Shown here: positions 7,481-15,896 of the stretch, in pieces | Numbering within the stretch: the stretch's first letter is position 1 | How the letters are laid out: each line of letters starts with the position of its first letter | From: Acidimicrobiaceae bacterium UBA2093 | GTDB lineage: Bacteria > Actinomycetota > Acidimicrobiia > Acidimicrobiales > Ilumatobacteraceae | DNA: 49,422 nucleotides | NCBI GenBank assembly: GCA_002331255.1 | Contig: DCZD01000022.1 | Location: 71,927 to 121,348 of the forward strand | Direction: 5' to 3' | Notes under the pieces: model-generated | The model's database searches: none | What the model saw: the letters and a program-made list of their open reading frames with translations, nothing else | Told to the model about the DNA's origin: nothing | Translations under genes and position numbers: made by a program

Positions 7481-9241
7481 CTATTCGATGACGACGACCA
7501 CGTCACCAGCACCGACGGTGTCGCCTGGCTTCACGTTGATGGACTTCACGGTGCCGGACTTGTCGGCTTCGATCTGGTTCTCCATCTTCATCGCTTCGAG
7601 CACGACGACACTTTGGCCTGATTCAACTTGTTGGCCAACTTCGACGAGAACCTTGACGATGGTTCCCTGCATGGGAACTGCGACCTGACCGCTTCCACCG
7701 CCTGAGCTAGCGCCTCCACCCGAACCCGCGCGAGGGGTTTTTTTGGCTTTTGACGGGGCAGCAACGGTGCCGACGGTCTCGGGCACCCACAACTTGACGT
7801 CGAATCGACGTCCGTTCACCTCGACAGTTGTGGAACGCTGCACGAGTGGAGTTCCGTCGTCATCGGGAGCAGCGACTGGTGTTGCATCGATGCCAGACAA
7901 GTCGAGGCGTTCCTCGACCCACTTGGTGGAATGGGTGACGGACGCGAAGTCGGGATGTTCGAGGATCGCGATGTCGGCTGGAATAGTTGTTGCAACACCC
8001 TCGACGACCATTTCTTTCAACGCACGCACGGTGCGCGCAATGGCGGTGTCGCGGTCTTTGCCCCAGACGATGAGCTTTCCGACGAGGTTGTCGTAGTACT
8101 GACTGATTGAGTCTCCGGCTTCGTAGCCAGAGTCGAAGCGAACTCCGAAACCGTCCGAGGTGACCAATTTCGTGATGGGTCCAGGGGAGGGCAGGAACTT
8201 GCCTCCCGCTGGGTTCTCAGCATTGATGCGCACTTCGATGGCGTGGCCTCGGCGTGCTGCAAGTACCTGTTTCTGGTTCATCGGGAGTTTCTCGCCGGAG
8301 GCGACACGAATCTGCCATTCGACGAGGTCGATACCGGTGATTGCTTCGGTGACAGGGTGCTCGACCTGGAGTCGTGTGTTCATCTCAAGGAAGAAGAACT
8401 CGCCGTCTTGGTAGATGAACTCGACGGTGCCTGCATTGAAATAGCCGACAGCCTTGGCTGCCTTGACCGCTGCCTCGCCCATGGCTTCTTCAACGCCATC
8501 TGGCAAAGCCGGTGCCGGCGCCTCCTCAATGAGCTTCTGGTGGCGACGTTGAGCTGAACAGTCACGTGTGCTGACCCACACGACATTGCCGTGCGTGTCA
8601 CCGACGAGCTGTACTTCGATGTGGCGAGGCCAGGTGAGATATTTCTCGACATAGATCTCGTCACGCCCGAAGAAGTTCTTTGCTTCACGCTGTGCTGAGT
8701 CCATGGCATCTTGCACTTGGTCGGCAGAGTGCACGACCTTCATGCCGCGCCCGCCGCCTCCGTATGCAGCCTTGATCGCAATCGGCCAGCCAAAATCGTT
8801 TCCGAAGTCGGCGATTTCTTTTGCCGTTGTCACGAAGTCGGTTGTGCCAGGAACGATTGGTGCACCACCACGGAGTGCAGCCTTGCGGCTCGACACTTTG
8901 TCACCCATCTCCTCAATGGCTTCGGGGGGCGGTCCGATGAATGCGACGCCCTGTGAAGTGATCGCACGAGCAAAGTCAGCGTTCTCGCTGAAGAAGCCAT
9001 AGCCAGGGTGCACGCCGTCGGCGCCGCTGACCTTGATTGCATTCAAGATCGCCTCGGTGTTCAGGTAGCTCTCAGCGGCGGTCTGTCCGCCAAGCGCATA
9101 GGCCTCATCGGCGAGACGCACATGCAACGCATTGCGATCCAACTCGGAGTACACCGCGACAGTCGCGATTCCCATCTCTCGCGCGGCACGAATGACGCGC
9201 ACGGCAATTTCGCCACGGTTTGCAATCAGGATCTTCTTCAA
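7481..9241 (-). CDS. Acetyl/propionyl-CoA carboxylase alpha chain (biotin carboxylase plus biotin carrier)
   Basis: Carboxylates its own biotin using ATP and bicarbonate, for transfer to acetyl- or propionyl-CoA by a separate beta subunit that is not in this window. Residues 1-445 form biotin carboxylase (KKILIANRGEIAVRV start, ATP-grasp glycine loop GGGGRGM near residue 162, EMNTRLQVEHPVTE active-site strand). A Gly/Ser-rich linker (GSGGGASSGGGSG) leads to a C-terminal biotinyl domain, with biotin on the Lys of EAMKMEN about 34 residues from the end. The TTG at 9241 is preferred over GTG 9244: it gives the usual MKKILIANRG start and lies six bases after a TAGTCA hexamer. It is divergent from birA, whose product biotinylates it. 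Confidence 0.93.
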   Translation of the reverse strand: MKKILIANRGEIAVRVIRAAREMGIATVAVYSELDRNALHVRLADEAYALGGQTAAESYLNTEAILNAIKVSGADGVHPGYGFFSENADFARAITSQGVAFIGPPPEAIEEMGDKVSSRKAALRGGAPIVPGTTDFVTTAKEIADFGNDFGWPIAIKAAYGGGGRGMKVVHSADQVQDAMDSAQREAKNFFGRDEIYVEKYLTWPRHIEVQLVGDTHGNVVWVSTRDCSAQRRHQKLIEEAPAPALPDGVEEAMGEAAVKAAKAVGYFNAGTVEFIYQDGEFFFLEMNTRLQVEHPVTEAITGIDLVEWQIRVASGEKLPMNQKQVLAARRGHAIEVRINAENPAGGKFLPSPGPITKLVTSDGFGVRFDSGYEAGDSISQYYDNLVGKLIVWGKDRDTAIARTVRALKEMVVEGVATTIPADIAILEHPDFASVTHSTKWVEERLDLSGIDATPVAAPDDDGTPLVQRSTTVEVNGRRFDVKLWVPETVGTVAAPSKAKKTPRAGSGGGASSGGGSGQVAVPMQGTIVKVLVEVGQQVESGQSVVVLEAMKMENQIEADKSGTVKSINVKPGDTVGAGDVVVVIE

Positions 9242-9247
9242 CACAGA

Positions 9248-9257
9248 TGACTAGTTT
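9248..9257. promoter_or_regulatory. Overlapping divergent -10 elements of the carboxylase gene and birA
   Basis: On the plus strand TAGTTT (9252-9257) ends six bases before the birA GTG at 9264. On the minus strand TAGTCA (9248-9253) ends six bases before the TTG at 9241. The two hexamers share the bases TA at 9252-9253 within the palindrome ACTAGT (9250-9255). Only one polymerase could occupy the site at a time. Confidence 0.5.
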
Positions 9258-9263
9258 GGTGCG

Positions 9264-10019
9264 GTGGACAGGGCAAATGCGAACCAATCTGGGCGCTGGA
9301 CCCTGAAAGAAGTGCCCGAGACCGGCAGCACGAACTCAGATCTCGTCCGAGAGGCAGAAAATGGGGCCCCAGACCGCTCCGTGCTGCGCACCGACTTCCA
9401 AAGTGCCGGCCGGGGTCGGCTCGACCGACGGTGGGAAGCGCCACCCGGTCTGAATGTGCTCGCGTCGTTTCTCTTTCGCGACGTCCCAGAACACCCGCAC
9501 GTTCTCACACAAGTAGTCGCCTTGGCTGGCGCGGAAGTGGCCGCGATGATGTTTGACCGCGATGTGAAGTTGAAGTGGCCGAACGACCTGTTGCTCGATG
9601 ATCTGAAGCTCGCTGGAGTACTGGCGCAATCCGGACCCATCGACGCAGGGAAGGGTCGTGCGTCCTACGTGGTAGTCGGGATAGGCATCAATATTGGTTG
9701 GGCACCAGATGGTGCGACTGCGCTGCGACATGGTGTCACCATCGACGAATTAGAAGACACTCATCAATCACCATCGAATGTGGTTCACGCGATGTGTCCG
9801 ATCATCGACAGTTTGCTCGAACTCGATGAAGTAGAGCGTCATCAGCGATACCGTTCGCGACTGGCCACAATTGGTCGCAATGTGAACGTATCACTGCCTG
9901 GCGGAACGTCACTCTCTGGTCGTGCAATCGACGTAGAACCTGATGGTCAATTGGTAGTGGTCGATGAATGCGCGATGACGCACCGCTTTAACACCGCAGA
10001 TGTCGTACATGTGCGGTGA
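9264..10019 (+). CDS. birA: Biotin--[acetyl-CoA-carboxylase] ligase, HTH-less (class I)
   Basis: Activates biotin as biotinyl-AMP and attaches it to the carrier lysine of biotin-dependent carboxylases. The 251-residue protein starts directly with the catalytic domain: ETGSTNSD (residues 20-27), the adenylate-binding loop GRGRLDRRW (49-57), KWPNDLLL (104-111) and the catalytic KLAGVL (115-120), then VGIGINI. A small SH3-like C-terminal domain follows. The N-terminal winged-helix DNA-binding domain of E. coli BirA is absent, so it should not be a repressor. It is divergent from its substrate's gene, 22 bases apart. The GTG start fits the leaderless hexamer at 9252. Confidence 0.93.
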   Translation: MDRANANQSGRWTLKEVPETGSTNSDLVREAENGAPDRSVLRTDFQSAGRGRLDRRWEAPPGLNVLASFLFRDVPEHPHVLTQVVALAGAEVAAMMFDRDVKLKWPNDLLLDDLKLAGVLAQSGPIDAGKGRASYVVVGIGINIGWAPDGATALRHGVTIDELEDTHQSPSNVVHAMCPIIDSLLELDEVERHQRYRSRLATIGRNVNVSLPGGTSLSGRAIDVEPDGQLVVVDECAMTHRFNTADVVHVR

Positions 10020-10057
10020 AATGGGCTGAGTGACGTCACGAGCCCTAAGGGGTTGAT

Positions 10058-10063
10058 TAGCGT
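10058..10063 (+). promoter_or_regulatory. Predicted leaderless -10 of the LCP gene
   Basis: TAGCGT ends six bases before the GTG start at 10070. Confidence 0.45.
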
Positions 10064-10069
10064 TGTCAC

Positions 10070-11053
10070 GTGGCGACGAAGCATTGGACATCTCGGTGGG
10101 TCGCACCAGTCGTCATTGCGATCGTGGTGGCAGGTTTCGGGGCCAGTGGCCTTGTGCGGGCGACGAAGACGCAGTTGTCGGGGGTCAACCGCATCCCTTC
10201 ACTAAGTGCGGTCTTGTCTTCACCGTCGGACGTCGTTGAGAACTACCTCCTTGTTGGCTCCGACTCCCGCGCCAATGCCGACCCTACAGACGAGGACTAC
10301 AAGGCGATTGCCGGCATCTCCGTCAGCGGGCAACGGTCTGATTCGATCATGGTGTTGCGTCACGACAAAGCAGATGGGTCAGCAAGCATCTTGTCGGTGC
10401 CTCGTGACCTTTGGGTGAAGATTGGCGAGGGCAACAAAGCTCAACGCGTGAACACGGCATTTTCACAAGGCCCAGAAGTGTTGGTGCGTACCATTCAGCG
10501 CAACCTCAACATTCCGGTGCACCATTACCTTGAGGTCGACTTCGCCGGTTTCAAAGACATCGTCGACTCCATTGGTGGTGTGTTGGTCTGTCTGCCGGGT
10601 CCAGCGCGGGACAAGTACTCGGGTCTCTACATTCCACGGGGTGGATGCAACACTCTGGACGGTCAAAAAGCCCTCGCATATGCCCGCAGTCGACATTTCC
10701 AATTGAAGATTGACGGCGACTGGAAACTCGACGGCTCATCAGATCATGGTCGCACCGCACGACAGCGAGACTTCATCTCTTCGCTCATCAGGTCGGCAGT
10801 AAAGCATGTGGCAAAACATCCCCTCGACGCAGGAAACGTGATGGCAGGATTCGCGTCAGAGTTGAGCGCCGATCCGTCTCTCGACATGGCTGACATGATC
10901 AAAAAATTGCGACCCGTCGCAGACTCTGGTGCACAGTCCTACGCACTCTCAACCACCGGAGACAACGTCGGTGGTGCGTCTGTGCTGCGTTTGACGCAAG
11001 CCTCAGACGCAGTGCTTGCTTACTTCGCTGGTACGGGTCCGATTCCAGCCTGA
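10070..11053 (+). CDS. LytR-CpsA-Psr (LCP) family cell-wall glycopolymer ligase
   Basis: A 327-residue protein with a short cytoplasmic start, one membrane anchor (APVVIAIVVAGFGASGLV, residues 12-29) and an extracytoplasmic LCP domain. Conserved segments are LLVGSDSRA, RSDSIMVLR, ILSVPRDLWVKI, VDFAGFKDIVDSIGGV, ALAYARSRH and RTARQRDFI. The arginines and aspartates in these bind the polyprenyl-pyrophosphate substrate. LCP enzymes transfer wall polymers (arabinogalactan, teichoic acid or capsule) from lipid carriers to peptidoglycan. There is no C-terminal LytR_C domain. Its last 34 bases overlap the end of the convergent GGDEF/EAL gene. Confidence 0.92.
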   Translation: MATKHWTSRWVAPVVIAIVVAGFGASGLVRATKTQLSGVNRIPSLSAVLSSPSDVVENYLLVGSDSRANADPTDEDYKAIAGISVSGQRSDSIMVLRHDKADGSASILSVPRDLWVKIGEGNKAQRVNTAFSQGPEVLVRTIQRNLNIPVHHYLEVDFAGFKDIVDSIGGVLVCLPGPARDKYSGLYIPRGGCNTLDGQKALAYARSRHFQLKIDGDWKLDGSSDHGRTARQRDFISSLIRSAVKHVAKHPLDAGNVMAGFASELSADPSLDMADMIKKLRPVADSGAQSYALSTTGDNVGGASVLRLTQASDAVLAYFAGTGPIPA

Positions 11054-12981
11054 TATCGCTGCGCCACTTGATCGGCAGTGAGCGGTTTGCACACCAGGTT
11101 TCCCTGAAGTTGGTCGCAGCCAAGAACCTTCAGGCGTTGTAGTTGGTCGTCAGTGCTGACCCACTCGGCGATGACCGTCAGATCGAGCGAGTGGGCGAGT
11201 TGGATGAGAGAGCGCACGATGGGGTCGTCGCCCCCATCGTTACGGCCGACGTCTCGCACGACGGTTCCGTCAAGCTTGAGGCAATCGGCTGGGAAGGCAC
11301 GTAGCGCCGAGAGCGAGGAGTAACCCGCTCCGAAGTCATCAACAGCGATGCGGACACCGTTGCGCTTCAATGCAGTCACGGTACGAAGGACCGCTGGGTT
11401 GTTGTCCACGAGAGATGCCTCAGACGTCTCGACGACCAATTGCGTGGAGTCAAGTCCGACTTCACGCAAGATCGTCACAGTACGGTCGACGAATGTTGCG
11501 TCGGCCAACTGTCGTCTTGTTGCGTTCACATGCAACGCCGTTTGTTTTCCGACGAGGCCGGAATCAATCCATGTCCGAAGGCGAGTGCCTGCTGACGTCA
11601 GTATCCAGTCACCAATCGGGCCGATGAGGCCCGACTCGTCGGCTAGTTCGAGGAAATCTGCTGGGCTCAATTCGCCACGTGTTGGGTGTTGCCAGCGAAG
11701 CAGTGCTTCGAACGCCACAGTGTGTCGCCCTTGGGCATGTTCGATGGGCTGGTACATGACGAAGAACTGATCGGCGGCCAGGGCCTGTTCGAGCTGTCCT
11801 GCGAGCACCACACGCTCACGTGCGGCTCTGTGCATGTCATCGCTGTACAGCTCGCTGCGTCCACGCCCACGTTGTTTGGCGCGGTACATCGCCGTGTCGG
11901 CACAGCGCAGCAACGTAACAGCGAGGTCTTCGGGACCTTCGTGTGTCAGTTGTTCGCTCGTCGACATTGCGACGCCGACGCTTGCTCCGGATTCGATTTC
12001 GACGCCTTGCAGCACGAGCGGACCAGTGATTGATGTGCGGATTCGCTCGGCCACATCCATTGCCACGTGTTCATCAAGAAGGCCTTCGCACAGCACGACG
12101 AATTCATCACCGCCGATACGTGCGACGAGGTCACTTGGTCGAGTGGCGGCCATCAGGCGTTTGGCGATGGTGACGATGAGTTGGTCGCCAACGACATGCC
12201 CGATTGTGTCGTTCACGTGTTTCAACTTGTCAAGGTCGATGAACAGCACAGTGACGTGGTTCTTCGTTGTCTTGCTGCGCTCGAGTGCTTCAGCAGTCTT
12301 GCGCAGAAACAACACGCGATTCGGAAGACTGGTAAGGGCATCGTGGGTCGCCAGTCGACCGAGTTCTCGCTGGTGATTGAGTTCCTCGGTTATGTCTCGT
12401 GCGATGGCGGACCAGTGGTCCAAGACGCCCTCGCGAGTACGCACCGCTTGGACAACGACAGCAAGTACGCGAGAGAGTCCTTCGGGAGATCGGAACGCGA
12501 CCTCACCTTCCCAGCGACCTTGTGGCGCAGTGACCGCGTCGGGCGCAATGACATCACGAGGCAGCTGATCTCGCACCGCTTGCATGAAAGATCGCGCGGC
12601 GACATCGTTCCCCGACTCGGAGTGCTCTTCTATTCCGAGCATCGTTCTGGCGACGTCATTGCAGAACGTCATCGCACCGACACGGTCGAACACAGCGATT
12701 GCATCACCGGATGCATCAAGTAGTCCGACAAGTTGGTCAGACAAGCGTCGTTGCTCGACGGCAGCGGTGCAATCGATTGCGGTACCGACATAACCCGTGA
12801 TGTCGGCACCCTCGCGAACGGGTTGGGTGGCTACTTGCACCCACACTGTCTCGCCATCGGGTGTTCCGAGTCGAAACTCAATGACAAATGGCGCTGAAGA
12901 TTCTCGTGATTGTTTCCACGCCCGTTCGCACGCTTGTCGTTCATGTGGCTGTGCGTTCACCCATGGTGCGGTACCTGGCAC
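11020..12981 (-). CDS. PAS-GGDEF-EAL cyclic-di-GMP turnover protein; N-terminus probably frameshifted
   Basis: Makes and/or degrades cyclic di-GMP. From the first usable start (GTG 12981) the protein has 653 residues: the end of a PAS domain, a second PAS (about residues 77-200), a GGDEF cyclase domain with intact RIGGDEFVVL, and an EAL phosphodiesterase domain. The EAL domain keeps FEALLRW, the LHVN asparagine, VDDFGAGYSSL, LKLD and LQG. The usual EGVET loop reads AEWVST, keeping the first Glu. There is no membrane segment. In-frame coding without a stop continues upstream to 13165 and includes PAS-like LPIGIFETD, but contains no ATG, GTG or TTG. An ATG at 13171, overlapping the upstream stop as ATGA, lies one base out of frame. 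The real gene therefore probably begins at 13171. Confidence 0.88.
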   Translation of the reverse strand: MPGTAPWVNAQPHERQACERAWKQSRESSAPFVIEFRLGTPDGETVWVQVATQPVREGADITGYVGTAIDCTAAVEQRRLSDQLVGLLDASGDAIAVFDRVGAMTFCNDVARTMLGIEEHSESGNDVAARSFMQAVRDQLPRDVIAPDAVTAPQGRWEGEVAFRSPEGLSRVLAVVVQAVRTREGVLDHWSAIARDITEELNHQRELGRLATHDALTSLPNRVLFLRKTAEALERSKTTKNHVTVLFIDLDKLKHVNDTIGHVVGDQLIVTIAKRLMAATRPSDLVARIGGDEFVVLCEGLLDEHVAMDVAERIRTSITGPLVLQGVEIESGASVGVAMSTSEQLTHEGPEDLAVTLLRCADTAMYRAKQRGRGRSELYSDDMHRAARERVVLAGQLEQALAADQFFVMYQPIEHAQGRHTVAFEALLRWQHPTRGELSPADFLELADESGLIGPIGDWILTSAGTRLRTWIDSGLVGKQTALHVNATRRQLADATFVDRTVTILREVGLDSTQLVVETSEASLVDNNPAVLRTVTALKRNGVRIAVDDFGAGYSSLSALRAFPADCLKLDGTVVRDVGRNDGGDDPIVRSLIQLAHSLDLTVIAEWVSTDDQLQRLKVLGCDQLQGNLVCKPLTADQVAQRYQAGIGPVPAK

Positions 12982-13167
12982 GACAGCGGCACCACCAAGC
13001 GCTAGCGACCGAAAGGCGTTGTTGCCACTTCGGAGACGACAATCAACATCAGTCTCGAAGATGCCGATCGGCAGGGCGGAGGCTTCGGTGTCGATACGAC
13101 AAGTTTCGCAGGTTCCCCACGCTGGGCGGTGGAATGACTTCGCTCGGTGACAGATGACGAGTGATGG

Positions 13168-13809
13168 TCATGTGCCAGTGGCAAGGAACTCCGTGCTCGT
13201 CGCGTCAAGCGCGGCACTCTCCATCGCGGCAACCACCGCTGCGGCGTCGTCGCCGGTTCCAGCCTCGATCACCTGGTCAAGTGCGTACAGCGTGAGGAGG
13301 TACGAGCGCTCTTTCGCAGTGTCGGGGCACGGCGCGGTATAGCCGACCACGCCACGCGAGTTCTTCGCCACAACCGCGGTGGCCGGCAGCGGTTCGCCCG
13401 CAGCCACGCCAGTGATGGTGGGTTCGAGGTTGGCAACCACCCACAACATGTTCGATGGGTCGTCTGATTCACTGAGCACGAGACCAAGGGCTTTCGTGCC
13501 AGTGCCGACGCCGGTCCACGTCAGCGATGGTGCGACACCTGCGCCGGCGCACGTGTGCTTCACATTGATAATGCCGCCCTCTTCCCAAGAGCCAGACACC
13601 GAGAGAAATGTCGCAGGTTCAGAGACAGCTTCAAGTGTCGGGTCGACAGTGGTGGCGACAGTTGTCTGGGTGATCGTGTCGTTCTGGTCGTCGCGTGGTG
13701 GTGACATGTCGCGACCGTCGTTTGTGGAACATGCTGCGAACACGATGACCGAAACCATGCCGAGAGCGATGGTCTTGACCCGAGAACGCGATGTCCAGCG
13801 AAGTCTCAC
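13168..13809 (-). CDS. PEBP/YbhB-family lipoprotein
   Basis: A 213-residue exported protein with a basic start (MRLRWTSRSRVK), a hydrophobic stretch and a lipobox ending VFAAC (Cys about residue 26), so it should be lipid-anchored on the outer face of the membrane. The rest is a phosphatidylethanolamine-binding-protein fold as in E. coli YbhB/YbcL: HTCAGAGVAPSLTWTGVGTG, LSESDD, GVVGYTAPCPD and YLLTLYALD. The ligand-binding segment is degenerate relative to YbhB. No molecular function is established for bacterial members. The GTG start at 13809 follows TAGGCT by six bases. Its stop overlaps an ATG (13169-13171) that probably starts the GGDEF/EAL gene. Confidence 0.82.
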   Translation of the reverse strand: MRLRWTSRSRVKTIALGMVSVIVFAACSTNDGRDMSPPRDDQNDTITQTTVATTVDPTLEAVSEPATFLSVSGSWEEGGIINVKHTCAGAGVAPSLTWTGVGTGTKALGLVLSESDDPSNMLWVVANLEPTITGVAAGEPLPATAVVAKNSRGVVGYTAPCPDTAKERSYLLTLYALDQVIEAGTGDDAAAVVAAMESAALDATSTEFLATGT

Positions 13810-13815
13810 GCGCCC

Positions 13816-13821
13816 AGCCTA
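13816..13821 (-). promoter_or_regulatory. Predicted leaderless -10 of the PEBP lipoprotein gene
   Basis: TAGGCT on the minus strand ends six bases before the GTG at 13809. Confidence 0.45.
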
Positions 13822-13864
13822 ATGATTGATGTGTCATGACGAGCCGTCTGCAAGTCGACATCAC

Positions 13865-13870
13865 TAGCAT
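13865..13870 (+). promoter_or_regulatory. Predicted leaderless -10 of mca
   Basis: TAGCAT ends seven bases before ATG 13878, favouring that start over the upstream ATG codons at 13836 and 13869. Confidence 0.45.
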
Positions 13871-13877
13871 GACATTG

Positions 13878-14798
13878 ATGTCGACACGTGAAGTTTTTCC
13901 GAACGGCGCGTCGCGACTGTCTCTTTTGGCTGTCCACGCACACCCAGATGACGAAGCTTCAAAGGGTGCTCCAACGGTGGCCAAATACGTGGCACAGGGA
14001 GTTCACACCGTGCTCGTGTGCTGCACTGGGGGCGAAGAAGGAGACCTGCAAAATCCGTCTCTACGTGAACCGGGTCAACCATTCCACGGACTGTCAACCG
14101 AAGAGGAGCGCCAGGTGATGGCGGAACTACGTCCGCAGGAACTGAAGCTTGCAACGGACATCATCGGTTATCACTCTGTGCACATGCTGGGTTATCGCGA
14201 CAGTGGCATGGCTGGGTCAGAGTCAAACGAGAACCCTGATTGTTTCCATATGGCCGACATTGATGAGGCGACTGAACGTCTCGTACGAATCATTCGTGCA
14301 GAGAAGCCTCATGTCATCCTCACCTACAACGATGACCAGTCGGGTTATCCGCACCCTGACCACCTCCGTGTGCATGACGTGAGCGTGCTTGCATTCCAGC
14401 GCGCCGGCGACCCGTTCTGGTACTCCGATGCAGGTGAACCGTGGCAGCCATTGAAGATGTATTACACGTTGTGGTCAAAGAAACGCATCGTTTCCATCCA
14501 TGAGGCGATGCTCGCAAAGACCGGAATATCGCCGTACAACGACGAATGGTTGAATCGTCCATCACAAGATCACCGCATCACAACGCGCATTGACGTCGCG
14601 GAGTACTTGTGGGCACGGAGCGGAGCTCTTCGCGCCCACGCCACTCAAGTTGACCCGAACGAAACATGGTGGTTCGGGTTGGATGATGAGGAGTTGGCGC
14701 AGGTGTATCCGTGGGAAGAGTGGGTGCTTGCCGTGTCGGCTGTTGGCAGCGCTGTCGATAACGCCATGGAAGATGATCTGTTCCGAGGTGTGGCATGA
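13878..14798 (+). CDS. mca: Mycothiol S-conjugate amidase
   Basis: Cleaves mycothiol S-conjugates to a mercapturate and GlcN-Ins, the detoxification step of mycothiol-using actinobacteria. The 306-residue protein belongs to the LmbE/PIG-L zinc-deacetylase family. The HAHPDDEASKG motif (around residues 20-30) gives His and Asp zinc ligands, and YPHPDHLRVHDVS supplies the third ligand. TGGEEGDL, DAGEPW, the C-terminal ARSGALRAHATQVDP and the ending EDDLF are, as I recall, specific to Mca rather than the GlcNAc-Ins deacetylase MshB. The start at ATG 13878 rests on the TAGCAT hexamer; an ATG at 13836 would add 14 residues. The next gene overlaps by four bases (ATGA). Confidence 0.92.
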   Translation: MSTREVFPNGASRLSLLAVHAHPDDEASKGAPTVAKYVAQGVHTVLVCCTGGEEGDLQNPSLREPGQPFHGLSTEEERQVMAELRPQELKLATDIIGYHSVHMLGYRDSGMAGSESNENPDCFHMADIDEATERLVRIIRAEKPHVILTYNDDQSGYPHPDHLRVHDVSVLAFQRAGDPFWYSDAGEPWQPLKMYYTLWSKKRIVSIHEAMLAKTGISPYNDEWLNRPSQDHRITTRIDVAEYLWARSGALRAHATQVDPNETWWFGLDDEELAQVYPWEEWVLAVSAVGSAVDNAMEDDLFRGVA

Positions 14799-15049
14799 GT
14801 GCCAAGCAGGAAGCGACCGAGGCGAGAGTTCAGTATCGCGTGCAGTTCAGCAAGAACGACGAAGCGGTGTCTGGTCCCGATGATGCCGATGCCATCGTGC
14901 GTATCGCGTCGAAAGATGCAGGAAGCGACCCAACTCTGGCCTTCATGCAGGGAAAGTTGAAGTCCGAAGGAAGTACTGGCGTGCTGTTTCGTGTGCTGAT
15001 GACGGGTGAAGCAGCAAGCGAAATCAACCGGCTCGCATCGCGTCCCTGA
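14795..15049 (+). CDS. Small SCP2-like (sterol-carrier-type) protein coupled to mca
   Basis: An 84-residue soluble protein whose start overlaps the mca stop (ATGA), so it should be translated with Mca. The second half, DAGSDPTLAFMQGKLKSEGS, resembles the C-terminal part of SCP2 sterol-transfer domains, where a loop is followed by 'AFMQGKLKxxGD'. The first half, with paired short strands and ADAIVRIASKD, also fits a shortened SCP2 fold. The match is by eye only. SCP2 domains bind acyl-CoAs or hydrophobic ligands, so a role in presenting hydrophobic mycothiol conjugates is conceivable but speculative. Its last 26 bases overlap the convergent deacetylase gene. Confidence 0.7.
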   Translation: MSAKQEATEARVQYRVQFSKNDEAVSGPDDADAIVRIASKDAGSDPTLAFMQGKLKSEGSTGVLFRVLMTGEAASEINRLASRP

Positions 15050-15875
15050 GCGAGCGATAGCCGATCAGCACGGCTCCACTTGATGACACCACCTGGGCGA
15101 ATTCTGCGTCATTCGTCACGAGCGCCAAGTCGTCGATCCAGCCTGATGCAGTCGGGCCGAGTGCGTGTACTTCCGGAGTGTCGATGGCGGGCTGCACATG
15201 AATCTCGGTGACGCCGGGCTTAAGTGAATTGAACGCAGAGAGGACACGGTCACGACTACCCGCACGCCAGTCATGATCGAAGTGGTCGGGGAACACAACG
15301 CCTTCTTCGGAGGCGAGTGCGCGGAATGGAAATCCGGCCTGTGTCTGGTCGATGGTTGATGGCAAGCGGATCGGAAGGCGGAACTCGACTGCAAGCTCGA
15401 TGTAGATGTCGAAGAACTCGGGCCGCAGGGTGATGGCGCTGAGATGTGGCGCGAGGTGAGTGACGTCGATGCCCCACGCGATTGCCCGCTCGATCTGTGC
15501 ACGGCACTCGCGCAACACTTCGCTCGGGTCTGCATGCTCCCAGAGATCGTCGATTGACCGCGGGAATCCACCTTCGCCAGAGAGAAGCGATGGTGCGTGG
15601 GTGAGTGGGCCCCATCTGTAATTGGGATGCTCGGCATTGAGAGTGAGATGAACGCCGATGTCATCGCCTTCATACATGTCCGCTGCGTGGCGGGACCAAG
15701 GTGCCGGAACCATGATCGAAGCGCATGTGGCGAGACCTTCGCGCATGGCTGTGTACACGCCGATGTTGGCCGCGTGGCACGAGCCGAGGTCATCGCAGCT
15801 GAGGATGACCAGTCTGGCGTCAGCAGAGTGTCCGAGTCGTTCGGCCAGTGATGTCTGGGCGGACTTCGAAGTCAT
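15024..15875 (-). CDS. ChbG/YdjC-family carbohydrate deacetylase
   Basis: A 283-residue cytoplasmic protein with YdjC-family hallmarks: the metal-binding CDDLGSCHAAN near residue 27, DIGVHLTLNAE near residue 72, and THLAPHLSAI near residue 139 in place of the usual THxDxHxH. The family removes acetyl groups from oligosaccharides such as chitobiose; the substrate here is unknown. The second motif has lost one usual histidine, which may alter metal binding. The ATG start at 15875 follows TAGCGT by six bases, so the gene has its own promoter despite lying 21 bp after the nuclease gene. Confidence 0.82.
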   Translation of the reverse strand: MTSKSAQTSLAERLGHSADARLVILSCDDLGSCHAANIGVYTAMREGLATCASIMVPAPWSRHAADMYEGDDIGVHLTLNAEHPNYRWGPLTHAPSLLSGEGGFPRSIDDLWEHADPSEVLRECRAQIERAIAWGIDVTHLAPHLSAITLRPEFFDIYIELAVEFRLPIRLPSTIDQTQAGFPFRALASEEGVVFPDHFDHDWRAGSRDRVLSAFNSLKPGVTEIHVQPAIDTPEVHALGPTASGWIDDLALVTNDAEFAQVVSSSGAVLIGYRSLRDAMRAG

Positions 15876-15881
15876 GCTCTG

Positions 15882-15887
15882 ACGCTA
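15882..15887 (-). promoter_or_regulatory. Predicted leaderless -10 of the YdjC-like gene
   Basis: TAGCGT on the minus strand ends six bases before ATG 15875. Confidence 0.45.
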
Positions 15888-15896
15888 TCTGTGTGA

